A DNA stretch of 64,000 bases from Zygosaccharomyces rouxii. Lineage: Eukaryota > Ascomycota > Saccharomycetes > Saccharomycetales > Saccharomycetaceae. Of the stretch, positions 9,653 to 20,538 are shown piece by piece. Position 1 is the stretch's first letter, and each line of letters opens with the position of its first letter. Both the position numbers and the translations under genes were made by a program. Under the pieces are notes generated by a model. It did not search any database, was not told the origin of the DNA, and worked only from the letters and a program-made list of their open reading frames with translations. The stretch covers positions 1,118,501-1,182,500 of the forward strand of contig NC_012995.1 of the NCBI RefSeq assembly GCF_000026365.1, given 5' to 3'.

Positions 9653-10147
9653 TGCCCGGTGGTGGGTTTTGAGCGCCTCGTCTAAGGGGACACGCCGAAG
9701 AAGAGAATGGGAGAATGAATTGGACACGGGCCCATAAATTCCATCATTGTTAACAAGTTTCTACTTTATTCCATTACCAGTATTTCTACGATGAGTACCG
9801 GCTGGAATTGCGGGCTATGTCACAGAGTAACTAAGTGACTAAGTGAAATCAAGGTTTGTTCTTGTACTTGTTCTTGTCCCCTTTCACTCCTGTAGCCTGT
9901 TCTTAGGGCTACAGTGTTCTTCCCGGATTGACTTTCAAAACGTCGCAAGGGTCAACATCGTTTAATGTTTCTATATGTGAAGGGGTAGCGTTATGGGTTG
10001 ACGGAGGTTAGTTTCCCTCAATTGACCCATCCACAACTTGCGATAATTCTCTGGACGATCTCTGGGAATATATTATAGCATTTCCACTTACTTAGTGACG
10101 GCGTCAGCGTTTGTCCGATGGGTCCCTGTACAGTCGGACACCCAATT

Positions 10148-10170
10148 TGAAAAATTTCAGTGCTCATCAC
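10148..10170 (+). promoter_or_regulatory. RRPE and PAC-like elements before RPA14
   Basis: TGAAAAATTTC (10148-10158) resembles the RRPE consensus TGAAAAATTTT. CTCATCAC (10163-10170) is one base from the PAC core CTCATCGC. Their adjacency, about 90-110 bases before the start, is the usual arrangement at genes for rRNA synthesis and ribosome assembly, which suits a Pol I subunit. Confidence 0.5.
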
Positions 10171-10257
10171 ATCACATCACATCTCATCTCATAGTAATAT
10201 CATTACAATAATAATAGGAAATACGAGTTCGATTTCACAGAAAGCCACGTCACGTCT

Positions 10258-10611
10258 ATGTTGAGAGGTACCAGAAGACCAGGATTTGCCGCTAGTAATC
10301 CACTAAACTCCCCTATAGTGGCGCATACCAATGGTACGCCACAGCATGTCTCTAGGGATGAGATGCTACAATTTCTAGAGAGATTTATAAGTGAAAAGGA
10401 AACGCTGGGGGGCGATCAAGCATTGGGTACAGATGCCGCATCGTCTGATATCAGTCTGTCAAGTGCATTATCACAGCTGAAAAGAGTTCAGAGAGACTTT
10501 CAAGGTTTACCACCTTCCGCATTGGAGGAAGGCGGTGACTCCAATGCAGAAAGTAAAGCTACAGAAACCAAGAGTGCTGCAGGTGGCACCAAAACAACAT
10601 TTGAGGATTAG
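10258..10611 (+). CDS. RPA14: RNA polymerase I subunit A14
   Basis: This 117-residue protein corresponds to Rpa14 (A14, about 137 aa), which with A43 forms the Rpb4/7-like stalk of RNA polymerase I. The N-terminal MLRGTRRPGF and the block around residues 40-85 (DEMLQFLERFI, SSALSQLKRVQRDFQGLPP) are the recognisable parts; the C-terminus is a low-complexity Ala/Thr/Glu tail. It is about 20 residues shorter than the S. cerevisiae protein. Position between CPR1 and HOM2 reproduces YDR155C-YDR156W-YDR158W and supports the assignment, since sequence divergence in this subunit is high. Confidence 0.88.
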   Translation: MLRGTRRPGFAASNPLNSPIVAHTNGTPQHVSRDEMLQFLERFISEKETLGGDQALGTDAASSDISLSSALSQLKRVQRDFQGLPPSALEEGGDSNAESKATETKSAAGGTKTTFED

Positions 10612-10867
10612 AGAATGGGCTCATTGCGCTTTTAAGTCAATTTTATAGAATAGAACCGATTTGTATAGTACATGTAAAAAGAAGATGGGTTACCCGCACA
10701 CTGTCCGATATGATTTTTTTTCTTGTTCTCCGAAGCTGTGGATGATTCATACGTACAAAGGAAGAATAGAATTTATAGTAGACATACACACGCTATAATC
10801 AACTCTAGCTCTTATTGAAAGCTATCCGTCGAAGCTATTCATTGTTAAGTGTAGTATATCATCCAAA

Positions 10868-11962
10868 ATGGTTAAGAAAATCGCTGGTGTCTTAGGTGCT
10901 ACTGGTTCTGTTGGTCAGAGATTCATTTTATTGTTGGCAGATCACCCAGACTTTGAATTAAAGGTCCTTGGTGCAAGTGAAAGATCTGCTGGTAAGAAAT
11001 ACGTTGACGCTGTCAACTGGAAGCAGACTGATCTTCTACCTGAATCTGCAAAGAATTTAGCTGTTACTGAATGTAAGGCAAGCGAATTCAAAGACTGTGA
11101 CATTGTTTTCTCAGGTTTAGATTCTGACTTTGCTGGTGAGATTGAAAAAGAGTTTATGGAAGCTGGTCTGGCCGTTATTTCCAATGCTAAAAATTACAGA
11201 AGAGAACCTGGTGTTCCATTGGTGGTCCCAATTGTCAACCCAGAACATTTAGAAGTTGTTTCTCATAAGGTTGAATCCGCCAAGGCTGAAGGTAAGCAAA
11301 GACCAGGTTTCATTATCTGTATCTCTAACTGTTCCACTGCAGGTCTTGTGGCTCCATTGAAACCATTAGTGGAACAATTTGGTCCAATTGAAGCATTGAC
11401 CACCTCTACTCTACAAGCAATCTCTGGTGCTGGTTTCTCTCCAGGTGTTCCAGGTATTGATATTCTAGATAACATCGTTCCATACATCAGCGGTGAAGAA
11501 GATAAAATGGAATGGGAAACCAAAAAGATTTTGGGTCATTTGGCTTCTGACAAGTCTCACGTGGAATTGTTGTCACCTGAAGAAATTAAAGTTTCTGCTC
11601 AATGTAACAGAGTGCCTGTTTCCGATGGTCACACTGAATGTATCTCGCTAAAATTCAAAAACAGACCAGCTCCATCTGTGGATGCCGTCAAGAAATGTTT
11701 GAGTGAATACGTTTGTGATGCCTTTAAATTGGGTTGCCACTCCGCTCCAAAGCAAACTATCCACGTCTTGGACCAACCTGATAGACCTCAACCAAGATTA
11801 GATAGAAACAGAGACGCTGGTTACGGTGTGTCTGTTGGTAGAATTAGAGAAGATCCTCTTCTTGATTTTAAGATGGTGGTCTTGTCTCACAACACCGTTA
11901 TCGGTGCTGCAGGTTCCGGTATCTTGATTGCCGAAATTCTACTGGCAAGAAACTTGATCTAA
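10868..11962 (+). CDS. HOM2: Aspartate-beta-semialdehyde dehydrogenase
   Basis: This 364-residue enzyme (S. cerevisiae about 365) makes aspartate semialdehyde from aspartyl phosphate with NADPH, the second step toward threonine, methionine and homoserine. The N-terminal Rossmann motif is GVLGATGSVGQRF. The catalytic Cys is C155 in SNCSTAGLV. GAGFSPGVPG and RVPVSDGHTECI, with the active-site His, are present, and the C-terminus NTVIGAAGSG is typical. The start ATG is unambiguous. I looked for a Gcn4 site (TGASTCA) in the 256-base promoter and found only a mismatched TGATTCA near 10744. Confidence 0.98.
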   Translation: MVKKIAGVLGATGSVGQRFILLLADHPDFELKVLGASERSAGKKYVDAVNWKQTDLLPESAKNLAVTECKASEFKDCDIVFSGLDSDFAGEIEKEFMEAGLAVISNAKNYRREPGVPLVVPIVNPEHLEVVSHKVESAKAEGKQRPGFIICISNCSTAGLVAPLKPLVEQFGPIEALTTSTLQAISGAGFSPGVPGIDILDNIVPYISGEEDKMEWETKKILGHLASDKSHVELLSPEEIKVSAQCNRVPVSDGHTECISLKFKNRPAPSVDAVKKCLSEYVCDAFKLGCHSAPKQTIHVLDQPDRPQPRLDRNRDAGYGVSVGRIREDPLLDFKMVVLSHNTVIGAAGSGILIAEILLARNLI

Positions 11963-12080
11963 TCTTTTTCAAGACTTTGTTTACTTGAATATAGGAAATG
12001 CCTTTTTTTATAATAAACTTTCATACGTTAAGTACTAATAAGGCAACGAAAAGTTTATGTCACAAATGACAATATAAGGC

Positions 12081-13037
12081 ATGGTATTCCACTTGAAGCC
12101 GTTCGACGTTGATAATATCCATGAACACATCTTTGATCGGTACACATTATTAGAATCATTAGCAGATGGGCTGAGTCAAGATTTAGGTATACATCAAAGA
12201 GATGAAATCGTTCAAGTAGACATCGAGCCTCCAATAACCACAAAGGTTAAGGGTAAACGCAAGGCGTCAAAAGGATTACAACCTTATAATTTTACCATAA
12301 GACAATCTATAGCAGGATTGAACTCTTCGAGTAACGCTAATTCCACCACTGGCTACGTCCTTTGGTCTACTACTCCGACATTTGCCCGATGGTTACTCTA
12401 TGACGGCAATGCCTTGCCGCTTAGAGAGGAAGATACTGATACAAGCATTCCTGCAATTTTCTCAGGTTCGAAATCTACGGCAGTTGTAGAACTAGGTAGT
12501 GGAATATCCGGAATACTGCCCATTGTACTGGGGGATCAAGTCGATCATTACGTTTGCACGGATCAGAAGGGAATCCTCAGCAAATTGAAATATAACATCG
12601 AAGAGAATTTACTACAATTTAATAGGAGACGTTGCATTTCTGAATTTTTACAGATAGAACCACCCTCGAATGAGGACCAACAGCGCAGGAATACTCGCCT
12701 AGAGATAATGGAGTTAGATTGGGAGAAATTTAATGGTCCCACCGCTCAGACACATTTGACGAGAATTAGCGAGGAGTGTTCAACCGTTCACATTGTTGCC
12801 ATGGATGTGATTTACAACGATTTTCTTATAGATCCATTTCTCAAGACTTTAAACCACCTGAGAAATTACTATTTAAATGAAGGTCTTATAACGCATTGCA
12901 TCGTTGGAATACACCTAAGGGCCCAAGACGTTGTTGAAGCTTTCTTAGAGAGAGCAATCTTGGAATACAATCTGCCAATCTGTTCGGTGGAAGATCCATT
13001 TTTAGAGAAGACAAGAGTGAGCTTGTACTATATCTGA
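12081..13037 (+). CDS. RKM5: Ribosomal protein lysine methyltransferase (Rkm5-like)
   Basis: This 318-residue class I methyltransferase of the METTL21-like group matches Rkm5, which monomethylates Rpl1 in S. cerevisiae (about 367 aa there). Marks are the segment TTGYVLWSTTPTFARWLLY ahead of the core, SAM motif I VVELGSGISGILP near residue 135, the motif II region HYVCTDQKGIL, and DVIYNDFLIDPF in the position of the catalytic D/E-xxY. It lies between HOM2 and SAC3, where the YLR137W member of the ancestral pair should be, directly before the SAC3-NHA1 pair. The protein is somewhat shorter at the N-terminus than its relative. Confidence 0.88.
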   Translation: MVFHLKPFDVDNIHEHIFDRYTLLESLADGLSQDLGIHQRDEIVQVDIEPPITTKVKGKRKASKGLQPYNFTIRQSIAGLNSSSNANSTTGYVLWSTTPTFARWLLYDGNALPLREEDTDTSIPAIFSGSKSTAVVELGSGISGILPIVLGDQVDHYVCTDQKGILSKLKYNIEENLLQFNRRRCISEFLQIEPPSNEDQQRRNTRLEIMELDWEKFNGPTAQTHLTRISEECSTVHIVAMDVIYNDFLIDPFLKTLNHLRNYYLNEGLITHCIVGIHLRAQDVVEAFLERAILEYNLPICSVEDPFLEKTRVSLYYI

Positions 13038-13234
13038 TACAATTAGAAAATAAAAATACCAATTGCATATTTAATTACTAATAATCTTATTGACTACAAA
13101 CGACTAAATATTCACAATCAAATAATAATCATTTGAATTTTTTGAAATTTTGATGTTTTCATGTTCCATCTGCTAGTGACGCTTCAGCCATAGGTTTTCC
13201 AGAAGAGCGTCCTTCCTTAGTCGAACTCGAAAGT

Positions 13235-13399
13235 ATGTACAATGAACTTCACGAAGATAAAGAAAATAAAAATCAAAAGCTATTAGGGCAAGGAGTCTGG
13301 CTTCCAATTTTTCATGAGTATTCCATTTGGTGCCTCGACTCCTGCTTCAGGGTTCCAATTCCTAAACGGTCAGAAGCCTTCTCATCATTCTGGTGGTAA
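13235..13399 (+). other. Upstream ORF overlapping the SAC3 start
   Basis: An ATG at 13235 opens a 54-codon frame that runs past the SAC3 ATG (13314) in another frame and stops at 13397-13399. The frame is open back to 13154 without an ATG. Whether it is transcribed depends on the unknown transcription start. Confidence 0.3.
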
Positions 13400-16300
13400 T
13401 AACAGTCATAATAAGAACAATGGTGTCTTCAAGATAGGTGACAAGAAGAGTAGTGGTGGATTCAGAAATTCCCAGAAACCCACGAAGAAGTTTTTGCCAA
13501 CTAACAGACCAAAGCATTCGGATAAGGGTAGACAGGCTAATCGGGAGGATGGTAATCGTAAACCCATGCTAGGCCGCATAAATGCTGTCGATAACTCTAA
13601 GATCGGTTCACTTTTAAGAAATCCTCAAGAGGCAGGGTTCCGTAAAGTATCCCATAGACCACGCCAAGTACCGAGGTTTTTAATAAATCAACAACCTCAC
13701 CTAAAACCCAAAAAGTTTGTTCAAGATCCCTGGGATGCCGCTAATCAGCAAAAAATGTTACAATTGGAATCTTCCATTGAAGATTTCTCTGAAATGTATG
13801 AGACTTTGAAAAAAATGAGAGATGTTGAGAGAAAAATGATGGAAAATAAACACTTGGTAGATAAGGCAGACTCAGCAAAAGATCTTACTGAAGCTATTGA
13901 CTTCCAGGGGACTTGTCAAGATATGTGTCCAATCTTTGAGAGAGCACGTAGAAATGTGGAATTTACAGTGTATTCGTATGAAAAAAATAACCCTGAAGAT
14001 AAAAAAGCCGCCAGATTTAAGGCGCTCAAGGTTTTTGCACGTCCAGCGGCAGCAGCAGCTCCACCGTTACCTTCTGATGTTAGACCACCTCATATTCTGG
14101 TAAAATCCCTGGATTATATCATAGAAAATCTACTAACAACACTGCCAGATAGTGAAGGATTTATTTGGGACAGAATGAGATCCATACGACAAGACTTCAC
14201 TTATCAAAACTATTGTGGACCAGAAGCTATCGACTGTAACGAGCGAATTGTTAGAATTCATTTGTTAATTGTCCATGTCATGGCTAAAAGCAATATGGAG
14301 TACTCTTTACAACAAGAGTTGGAACAGTTACACAAATCTCTAATTACCTTATCAGAAATTTATGACGAAGTCAGATCAAGTGGTGGAAGTTGCCCCAATG
14401 AAGCAGAATTCAGAGCTTATGCGTTGCTAAGTAAGATTAGAGACCCGGAATACGACAAGAATTTGGAAAAGCTACCGCCCGAGATTTTCCAAAATGATCT
14501 TGTACAACAAGCGGTATGCTTTAGGAGAATAGTTTCCAATTCAAATTATGTGGAAAGAGGTGTTCTTAAAACTGAGAACTGTTTAAATTTTTACCAAAGA
14601 TTCTTCCAGCTAATAAAGACAGGACGGGTACCATTTTTAATGTGCTCATTTTTAGAGCTCTACGTGAATGAAGTCAGGTTCTATGCGTTCAAAGCACTTT
14701 CGTATTCGGTCAATAAGAAACATAAACCAATTCCAACAGAATATTTTATGGATAATTTAGCATTTAATAGTGAAGAGGAATTGATGGAATTTTGCAAATA
14801 TTACTCGATAGAAGTAACACCAGATGGAATTGAATTGAAAACTTTGGTCCATAATTCTCACAGAATATCTGAAAAGCAACCTATGAAGCAAGCATACTTG
14901 AAATATGTCGACAATATGTTACAAGGTTCCACTTTTAGTTTTATTATCAACTCCGGAAAACCCAATATCGATACAATTCCAGAAGAGCATATAAAAGTGC
15001 CTTCTATTGAGGAAGCCACCGAACCTGATGAAATAGATCAAGAAGTTGATCAGGAAGGCGAGGAAGGAGGAGAATTAGAACCGCCGGAAATCGAAGACGA
15101 AAAGGTGAGGATTCAGCGTGATACGCTGAGAAAGGACAACGAACCATCACGAGGACCAAGTTTACCAAGTTTACCAACAACTTCATTTGAACAGAAAATC
15201 GTAGAATCAACTAATACTCCCAATAATAACAAGTTCCCCATCATTGCCCCCAAAGGGGAAACATCTGTTGCGTCTGTTGATTCATTTGGCACTAAACAAA
15301 TAAGAGCTCAGTCACAGCAACCTCTATTTGGTGCACAACAACCAACATGGCCTTCAACCCAGCCAAAACAAGTGAATCAGGTATTTAATATTCCAGAAGT
15401 TAAGCAAGAGACCAAATCATCGGAGGTCAGCAATTTCGAGAATGAAAAATCTCAATTAATAGAGAGCCAAAAAAAAAATAAAAAAGAAAAAGAAAAAAAT
15501 AAAGAACAAACAGCAGCTCAAATTACTGAAGAAATAATAAAAGATGTTGTTCACAAACAAATAACATCTACTATTGAGAAGCAGGTTCAGGCAAATAAAG
15601 GGAGAGATGCACGAATTGCTGAACTTTCCGATGTCCTTTACCGCGCATATATCCATGAAAAATTATATCTGATATTTTTGGGCTCGAAAGCTGAAAATCA
15701 TTACGATAAATTGCTTGTACGAAAATCTATGAATAAATGGGCCCTCAAGTTCAAAACTCGATTACAGAAAAAAGAACTCGAACAGAAAAAGAAAGAAGAG
15801 ATTCAAAAGGTGGGAAAACAGCTGGGAGTTCCAGTTTACAAAAAATCTAAACAATTGGGAGGTACGCCTCGTAGCGAGGACACATCTTTTTCGTTCTCTT
15901 CTTCACACAAGAAAGGAATTACGTTCTCGCCAGTCAATAACGAAGTGAACAAGTTTGATGTACATGCAGACAAACGCTCTAACGTTTGGGAACCATTGCC
16001 GCTGAGAGAAATCTATTTCAATAAAATAAGCAACAATTTCTTTACTCCAGAGGAACCCATTACTGCCGATTTATTCATATATGGCAAGAATTGGAATTCC
16101 ATTTGCGGAAACTGGATGGTTAATAAATTTGGACTTTCGAGCAGAGAGACATCTTACCAACTTTCAAATGAAAAATTAGCAATGAATGTATGTTGCATAG
16201 ACAGTTATTACGACCCTTCTGAATTTACCAATTTGCAACTGTTAGTTTTCAACACGGGAGTTACAGATTCCAATATCTTTGATTTAGAATTGAAATTACA

Positions 16301-17252
16301 ACAAGATGGAGAAGAATTGATAAAGCTCGTTACGGGTATATCCTTGAATACTAACATCTGCTTCAACTTACTTGTAGTCTATTGGGAATCCGCTGAGACT
16401 CCACTAGATGAACCGATTGTTTCCAAGTGTTTAAAGTTGAATCGTATCGCTAAAAGCTTTAGCAGTGTATTAGAACACATCGGAACGATCAACATCAATT
16501 CGCATAATCCACATGAAGTCCTAGAAAATGGACTAGTTGGTATAGCTGCCCAGTACAGATTGAAACTTACTGATAGAGGTCGTTATAACAAGAATCTCAA
16601 AGAAAAACGTACTACACACGGGGATTCACAACTGTTAACGACTAGGACCATAGATGAAAGAATGAAACGTATACATGAATCTGAAGAGCAAAAACTACAG
16701 AAATTACAAGATGAGAGAAACACCTACGCCCATTTACAATCTCACATTGCTGCATCACCAAAATTGAAAAAACGTAAATTACCGGTACTTCTATCCAAGA
16801 ATCGTGATAACCGTTATGAGACCCCACAGGCAAGAAGAACTGCCTCGTCCTCATCATCGGCCATGTTCTCCCACCTAGCGATAAAATTAGGAAATGGTAC
16901 TCGCTTTAGTTCCTTCAATTTACCACCAGCGACACCTTCTCATAGCACGAATTTACCTATAACACTAATGGACTCTAATGAAACACCACCACCGCCACAA
17001 CAAGAGCAACAGCAACAAAAACAACGTGAACAGCACGAACGAGCCATACAGGAACCAGCACTTTTCCAGACCCCGATGAACTCTACTACTGCATCAAATG
17101 GCCGCGACACCAGCCTGATATCTCAAGTTTCCTCAACACCTGCAGAAGATTCTCCTGCTAACTTCTCACAGGAAATTCCCTCGAGCTTGAAAGAACTGAA
17201 AAGTCTCATAGCGTCAGTTAAGACTAAAGTTAATGGCAACCGAACTTCTTAG
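13314..17252 (+). CDS. SAC3: Nuclear pore TREX-2 mRNA export scaffold
   Basis: This 1312-residue protein is orthologous to Sac3 (about 1301), scaffold of the TREX-2 complex that couples transcription to mRNA export at nuclear pores. An N-terminal low-complexity region with FG-like FGASTPASGFQF (the Mex67-binding region in yeast) leads into the SAC3/GANP domain from about residue 196 (FQGTCQDMCPIFERA) to about 520. An acidic linker follows. The Cdc31/Sus1-binding CID helix lies around 763-820 (RDARIAELSDVLYRAY). The C-terminal third includes a Gln-rich patch near 1230. The position matches YDR159W. An alternative-frame ORF overlaps the start. Confidence 0.96.
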   Translation: MSIPFGASTPASGFQFLNGQKPSHHSGGNNSHNKNNGVFKIGDKKSSGGFRNSQKPTKKFLPTNRPKHSDKGRQANREDGNRKPMLGRINAVDNSKIGSLLRNPQEAGFRKVSHRPRQVPRFLINQQPHLKPKKFVQDPWDAANQQKMLQLESSIEDFSEMYETLKKMRDVERKMMENKHLVDKADSAKDLTEAIDFQGTCQDMCPIFERARRNVEFTVYSYEKNNPEDKKAARFKALKVFARPAAAAAPPLPSDVRPPHILVKSLDYIIENLLTTLPDSEGFIWDRMRSIRQDFTYQNYCGPEAIDCNERIVRIHLLIVHVMAKSNMEYSLQQELEQLHKSLITLSEIYDEVRSSGGSCPNEAEFRAYALLSKIRDPEYDKNLEKLPPEIFQNDLVQQAVCFRRIVSNSNYVERGVLKTENCLNFYQRFFQLIKTGRVPFLMCSFLELYVNEVRFYAFKALSYSVNKKHKPIPTEYFMDNLAFNSEEELMEFCKYYSIEVTPDGIELKTLVHNSHRISEKQPMKQAYLKYVDNMLQGSTFSFIINSGKPNIDTIPEEHIKVPSIEEATEPDEIDQEVDQEGEEGGELEPPEIEDEKVRIQRDTLRKDNEPSRGPSLPSLPTTSFEQKIVESTNTPNNNKFPIIAPKGETSVASVDSFGTKQIRAQSQQPLFGAQQPTWPSTQPKQVNQVFNIPEVKQETKSSEVSNFENEKSQLIESQKKNKKEKEKNKEQTAAQITEEIIKDVVHKQITSTIEKQVQANKGRDARIAELSDVLYRAYIHEKLYLIFLGSKAENHYDKLLVRKSMNKWALKFKTRLQKKELEQKKKEEIQKVGKQLGVPVYKKSKQLGGTPRSEDTSFSFSSSHKKGITFSPVNNEVNKFDVHADKRSNVWEPLPLREIYFNKISNNFFTPEEPITADLFIYGKNWNSICGNWMVNKFGLSSRETSYQLSNEKLAMNVCCIDSYYDPSEFTNLQLLVFNTGVTDSNIFDLELKLQQDGEELIKLVTGISLNTNICFNLLVVYWESAETPLDEPIVSKCLKLNRIAKSFSSVLEHIGTININSHNPHEVLENGLVGIAAQYRLKLTDRGRYNKNLKEKRTTHGDSQLLTTRTIDERMKRIHESEEQKLQKLQDERNTYAHLQSHIAASPKLKKRKLPVLLSKNRDNRYETPQARRTASSSSSAMFSHLAIKLGNGTRFSSFNLPPATPSHSTNLPITLMDSNETPPPPQQEQQQQKQREQHERAIQEPALFQTPMNSTTASNGRDTSLISQVSSTPAEDSPANFSQEIPSSLKELKSLIASVKTKVNGNRTS

Positions 17253-17553
17253 AAAAATTATTTAATAATTATTAATGTTAATATTAAGCTTTCAGGCGGT
17301 TAAATAGATTAATGCTGCTTCAGATTTACAATGGGGTTACCCGTCCCGAATTTCTCCGCAAAAAGAAATGGTTCAATAATGAATGCATTTTCGGTTGGAC
17401 AAGCCGTTCCAATATTTAGACAACTGCGACTAACATCTCGAAAGAAGATAAGTATTCGATGCATATAAGATTGCAGGGGAAAGGAAGGAAACAGATTCCA
17501 GCACTAAACCCCCGTACTTTCATCAAGGCCAATAAGGGAAACGTTATTAGATA
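17253..17553. other. Intergenic region between SAC3 and NHA1
   Basis: This 301-base stretch contains the SAC3 3' flank and the NHA1 promoter/leader, including the 31-codon upstream ORF at 17459-17554. No other element stands out. Confidence 0.5.
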
Positions 17554-17554
17554 A
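17459..17554 (+). other. Upstream ORF ending at the NHA1 start codon
   Basis: An ATG at 17459 opens 31 sense codons without a stop, ending in TAA at 17552-17554. The last base of that stop is the first base of the NHA1 ATG (TAATG). It would act only if the mRNA starts more than 95 bases upstream. Confidence 0.4.
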
Positions 17555-20538
17555 TGGTTTGGGGTCAGCTGGAACCGACAAAAGCCCATGTTGCTTATGC
17601 TTGCATCGGGGTTTTCTCATCGATTTTTTCACTGGTCTCACTATTTATCAAGGAAAGGCTTTACATCGGTGAATCCATGGTTGCAGGTGCATTTGGACTT
17701 ATTGTAGGACCTCACTGTTTAGATTGGTTTAATCCCATATCCTGGGGTGATACAGATGCAATAACATTAGAGATAACAAGAATAGTTTTATGTTTACAAG
17801 TGTTTGCCGTGGCGGTAGAACTACCGCGTAAATACATGTGGAAACACTGGCTATCAGTTACTATGCTTTTAGTGCCAGTAATGACATTTGGATGGTTAAT
17901 AATTGGACTATTTGTTTGGATAGTGATACCTGGATTGAATTTTTCACATAGTCTTTTGGTGGCAGCTTGTATAACTGCAACCGACCCCATCCTGGCACAA
18001 TCTGTGGTTTCAGGTAAATTTGCCGAGAGAGTTCCTGGTCATTTGAGAAACTTACTTTCAGCAGAATCGGGATGTAATGATGGATTAGCATTTCCCTTCA
18101 TCTATTTGTCATTATATTTAATTATGCATCCCAGGCAAGGTGGTGAAATTGTTAAGGATTGGATTTGTATTACCATCTTGTGGGAATGTTTGTTTGGTTG
18201 TTTACTAGGATGTGTTATTGGATACTGCGGCAGAAGAGCCATTAGATTTGCAGAAGAGAAAAAAATTATTGATCGTGAATCCTTTTTGGCGTTCTACGTT
18301 GTCTTGACGTTTATGTGTGCCGGATTTGGCTCCATTTTGGGCGTTGATGATTTATTAACCTCATTTTCAGCAGGGGCTGCTTTTGCGTGGGATGGTTGGT
18401 TTTCTGAAAGGACAAAAGAAAGTAACGTATCAACCGTTATTGACGTCCTATTAAACTATGCATATTTTGTTTATTTTGGCGCTATTATTCCTTGGCAACA
18501 TTTTAACGATCCGGTGATAGGGCTAGACATTTGGAGATTAATCATTTTGGCCATCATAGTCATTTTTTTAAGAAGAATCCCCGCCGTTCTTCTACTGAAA
18601 CCTCTAATACCGGATATTAAATCTTGGCGTGAGGCTGTATTTGTTGGCCATTTTGGACCCATTGGTGTTGGTGCCGTTTTTGCCTCTCTAACTGCAAGAG
18701 CACAATTAGAAACTCAAGCCGAACCTCATGAAGAGACGCCTTTAGAAATTTTACCGGAGAAGGGTAGTAAGCATTGGCAAATCATTTGGGTAATATGGCC
18801 TATCACCTGTTTTTTCATTCTAACTTCTATTATAGTTCACGGTTCGTCAGTCGCAATTATTACTTTAGGTCGTCATTTGAACACAATCACGTTGACTAAG
18901 ACCTTTACTACTAATACTACGAACGGTAATGGTAAATCGTCTTGGATGCAAAGATTACCTGCGCTAGAAAAAAGTGGCAGATCATTCTCTTTACAACGTG
19001 TGGATACAGAAGCTCCTTCATTCTCAGGTCAAACAGCAGTAGAAACTAGCGGCGTCCCCTACACACCAGCGGGGGGTATGAAGAGAGGACGTAAGAATCG
19101 GAGAAATAAACGTAGAAAGGAATTGTTACATGTATTATCAGGAAATGGTACTAATGAAGAGGAATTAAACGATTTAGGTCGGGAAAGGCTACAACGCGAA
19201 AAGGAAGCAAGGGCGGCAACTTTTGCATTAAGTACTGCCGCTAATAGGGGGACTAATAAGGATACTCTAGAAGCAGAAGGCCAAACACCTGGTGGATCAG
19301 ATTCTACAGAACAAGTTGCATCGAATGAACCAACTAAATCAGATATTGACATCATGAACCGAGAAGAAACTGTACATGCAATCAGTGGGTTAGATGAACT
19401 AGCTAGAGATAGAGAACATGGTGAAATTAATCTAATTGAAGGTGGCGGTGAGGAAGAAGACTTAGGTGCCATTTCCACTCCTAGGTCTCAAACAACTGAA
19501 GATATCGATGAAAAATTGTCTAGAAGAGAATCGGAGACAGGTTCCAGAAGATCTGCAGAATCAGAGAGAATGAGAAAGATTAGAGAAGAAGAAGAACAGG
19601 CCCATGTTGCATATGCCGAGGATGATCAACTCATTGTTGAAAACGCTGAAGGTGAAGTTATCGATGAAGCTAGATATAATAAGCCCAGAAAAGATGAGGA
19701 ACATGGACTTCATCCACATCATCACGCTCAGCATGAAAATGATGGCGAGTCACCTATCATCCGTTCTGACAGTAATAGATCTGGACACAGCAGTTTAAGC
19801 AGTCTAAAGAGAGTACTTTCACCAAAATTCGAGGGTAAATTACAGGATAAAATGCGTAGATCGTCTTCTTATCGTCGTGCTAACAAATATTATGCATACA
19901 AGATTGACAACCAACTTATTATTGAAGATAAAGAAGGTGAAGTGCTAAGACGTTACAAAATTAACACGCACACAAGTGGTAATGATAAGAAAAAACCTGA
20001 AGAAAAATCAGGAACTGCTGGTGGTAAAGTTATGAATAAAGCGCTTTCAGCTGTTGGTATAAAGAATAGATCTGCTCCAAACAATCCCGAAGGAAATGTG
20101 TCACCAACTCGTGGGGAAGAAAACCTTAAAATGGTCAGAAATCCGACTCCAGCACCCAAGGATTCTTACAGAAGACCTGAAGAGTTGGAAAACGATGAAC
20201 AAGGTGATACGGATGATTATGAAGATGAAGGTGAAGATAGCAATGATGAAGATAACAGGGACAGCTACGATGATAATTACACTGACGATTCAGAAGAAGA
20301 TGGCGAAGAGCGTGATAACGTTGATGGTGACTCTACTTCTGTGAGATCAAATGAATCTGAAACGGCAGTAGAAAGAGAAAGACGTCTAAATGCTCTGGGT
20401 CATTTCTCTGCACCAAGAGACCAAGACGATGAGGAGGAACCTCCGACCCCACTAGAGGCCCAAGCACAATCGGGAGCCAAAAACAGTACAACAAAGAAAG
20501 TTAAGGACTCCCTAGGAAGAAAGTTCCACCTGAAATAA
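17554..20538 (+). CDS. NHA1: Plasma-membrane Na+(K+)/H+ antiporter
   Basis: This 994-residue protein is orthologous to Nha1 (about 985), which exports Na+ and K+ in exchange for protons and sets potassium and pH homeostasis. Residues 1-430 form about 12 membrane segments with the exchanger signatures T143-D144-P145 ([11 protein letters not shown]) and N175-D176 ([13 protein letters not shown]). The remaining 560 residues are a hydrophilic, acidic cytosolic tail. Its first part, starting [13 protein letters not shown], is the conserved C1 region next to the membrane, and the end is Asp/Glu-rich (about 880-930). The start is the first ATG in frame. It sits in the YLR138W position after the RKM5/SAC3 pair. 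Confidence 0.97.
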   Translation: MVWGQLEPTKAHVAYACIGVFSSIFSLVSLFIKERLYIGESMVAGAFGLIVGPHCLDWFNPISWGDTDAITLEITRIVLCLQVFAVAVELPRKYMWKHWLSVTMLLVPVMTFGWLIIGLFVWIVIPGLNFSHSLLVAACITATDPILAQSVVSGKFAERVPGHLRNLLSAESGCNDGLAFPFIYLSLYLIMHPRQGGEIVKDWICITILWECLFGCLLGCVIGYCGRRAIRFAEEKKIIDRESFLAFYVVLTFMCAGFGSILGVDDLLTSFSAGAAFAWDGWFSERTKESNVSTVIDVLLNYAYFVYFGAIIPWQHFNDPVIGLDIWRLIILAIIVIFLRRIPAVLLLKPLIPDIKSWREAVFVGHFGPIGVGAVFASLTARAQLETQAEPHEETPLEILPEKGSKHWQIIWVIWPITCFFILTSIIVHGSSVAIITLGRHLNTITLTKTFTTNTTNGNGKSSWMQRLPALEKSGRSFSLQRVDTEAPSFSGQTAVETSGVPYTPAGGMKRGRKNRRNKRRKELLHVLSGNGTNEEELNDLGRERLQREKEARAATFALSTAANRGTNKDTLEAEGQTPGGSDSTEQVASNEPTKSDIDIMNREETVHAISGLDELARDREHGEINLIEGGGEEEDLGAISTPRSQTTEDIDEKLSRRESETGSRRSAESERMRKIREEEEQAHVAYAEDDQLIVENAEGEVIDEARYNKPRKDEEHGLHPHHHAQHENDGESPIIRSDSNRSGHSSLSSLKRVLSPKFEGKLQDKMRRSSSYRRANKYYAYKIDNQLIIEDKEGEVLRRYKINTHTSGNDKKKPEEKSGTAGGKVMNKALSAVGIKNRSAPNNPEGNVSPTRGEENLKMVRNPTPAPKDSYRRPEELENDEQGDTDDYEDEGEDSNDEDNRDSYDDNYTDDSEEDGEERDNVDGDSTSVRSNESETAVERERRLNALGHFSAPRDQDDEEEPPTPLEAQAQSGAKNSTTKKVKDSLGRKFHLK

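Larger units (their letters stand above)
9560..10257. other. Divergent promoter region between CPR1 and RPA14
   Basis: This is 698 bases without a gene. The CPR1 side has a TATA box (9645-9652). The RPA14 side has an RRPE-like element and a run of CATCACAT/CATCTCAT repeats (10148-10194). I see no additional ORF. Confidence 0.5.

Noticed and set aside
10612..10867. Gcn4 site in the HOM2 promoter
   Set aside because: Only TGATTCA, a mismatch to TGASTCA, is present.
13233..13313. GTATGT at 13233 as a 5' splice site before SAC3
   Set aside because: No branch-point or acceptor follows before the SAC3 ATG, and the SAC3 N-terminus is complete without splicing.
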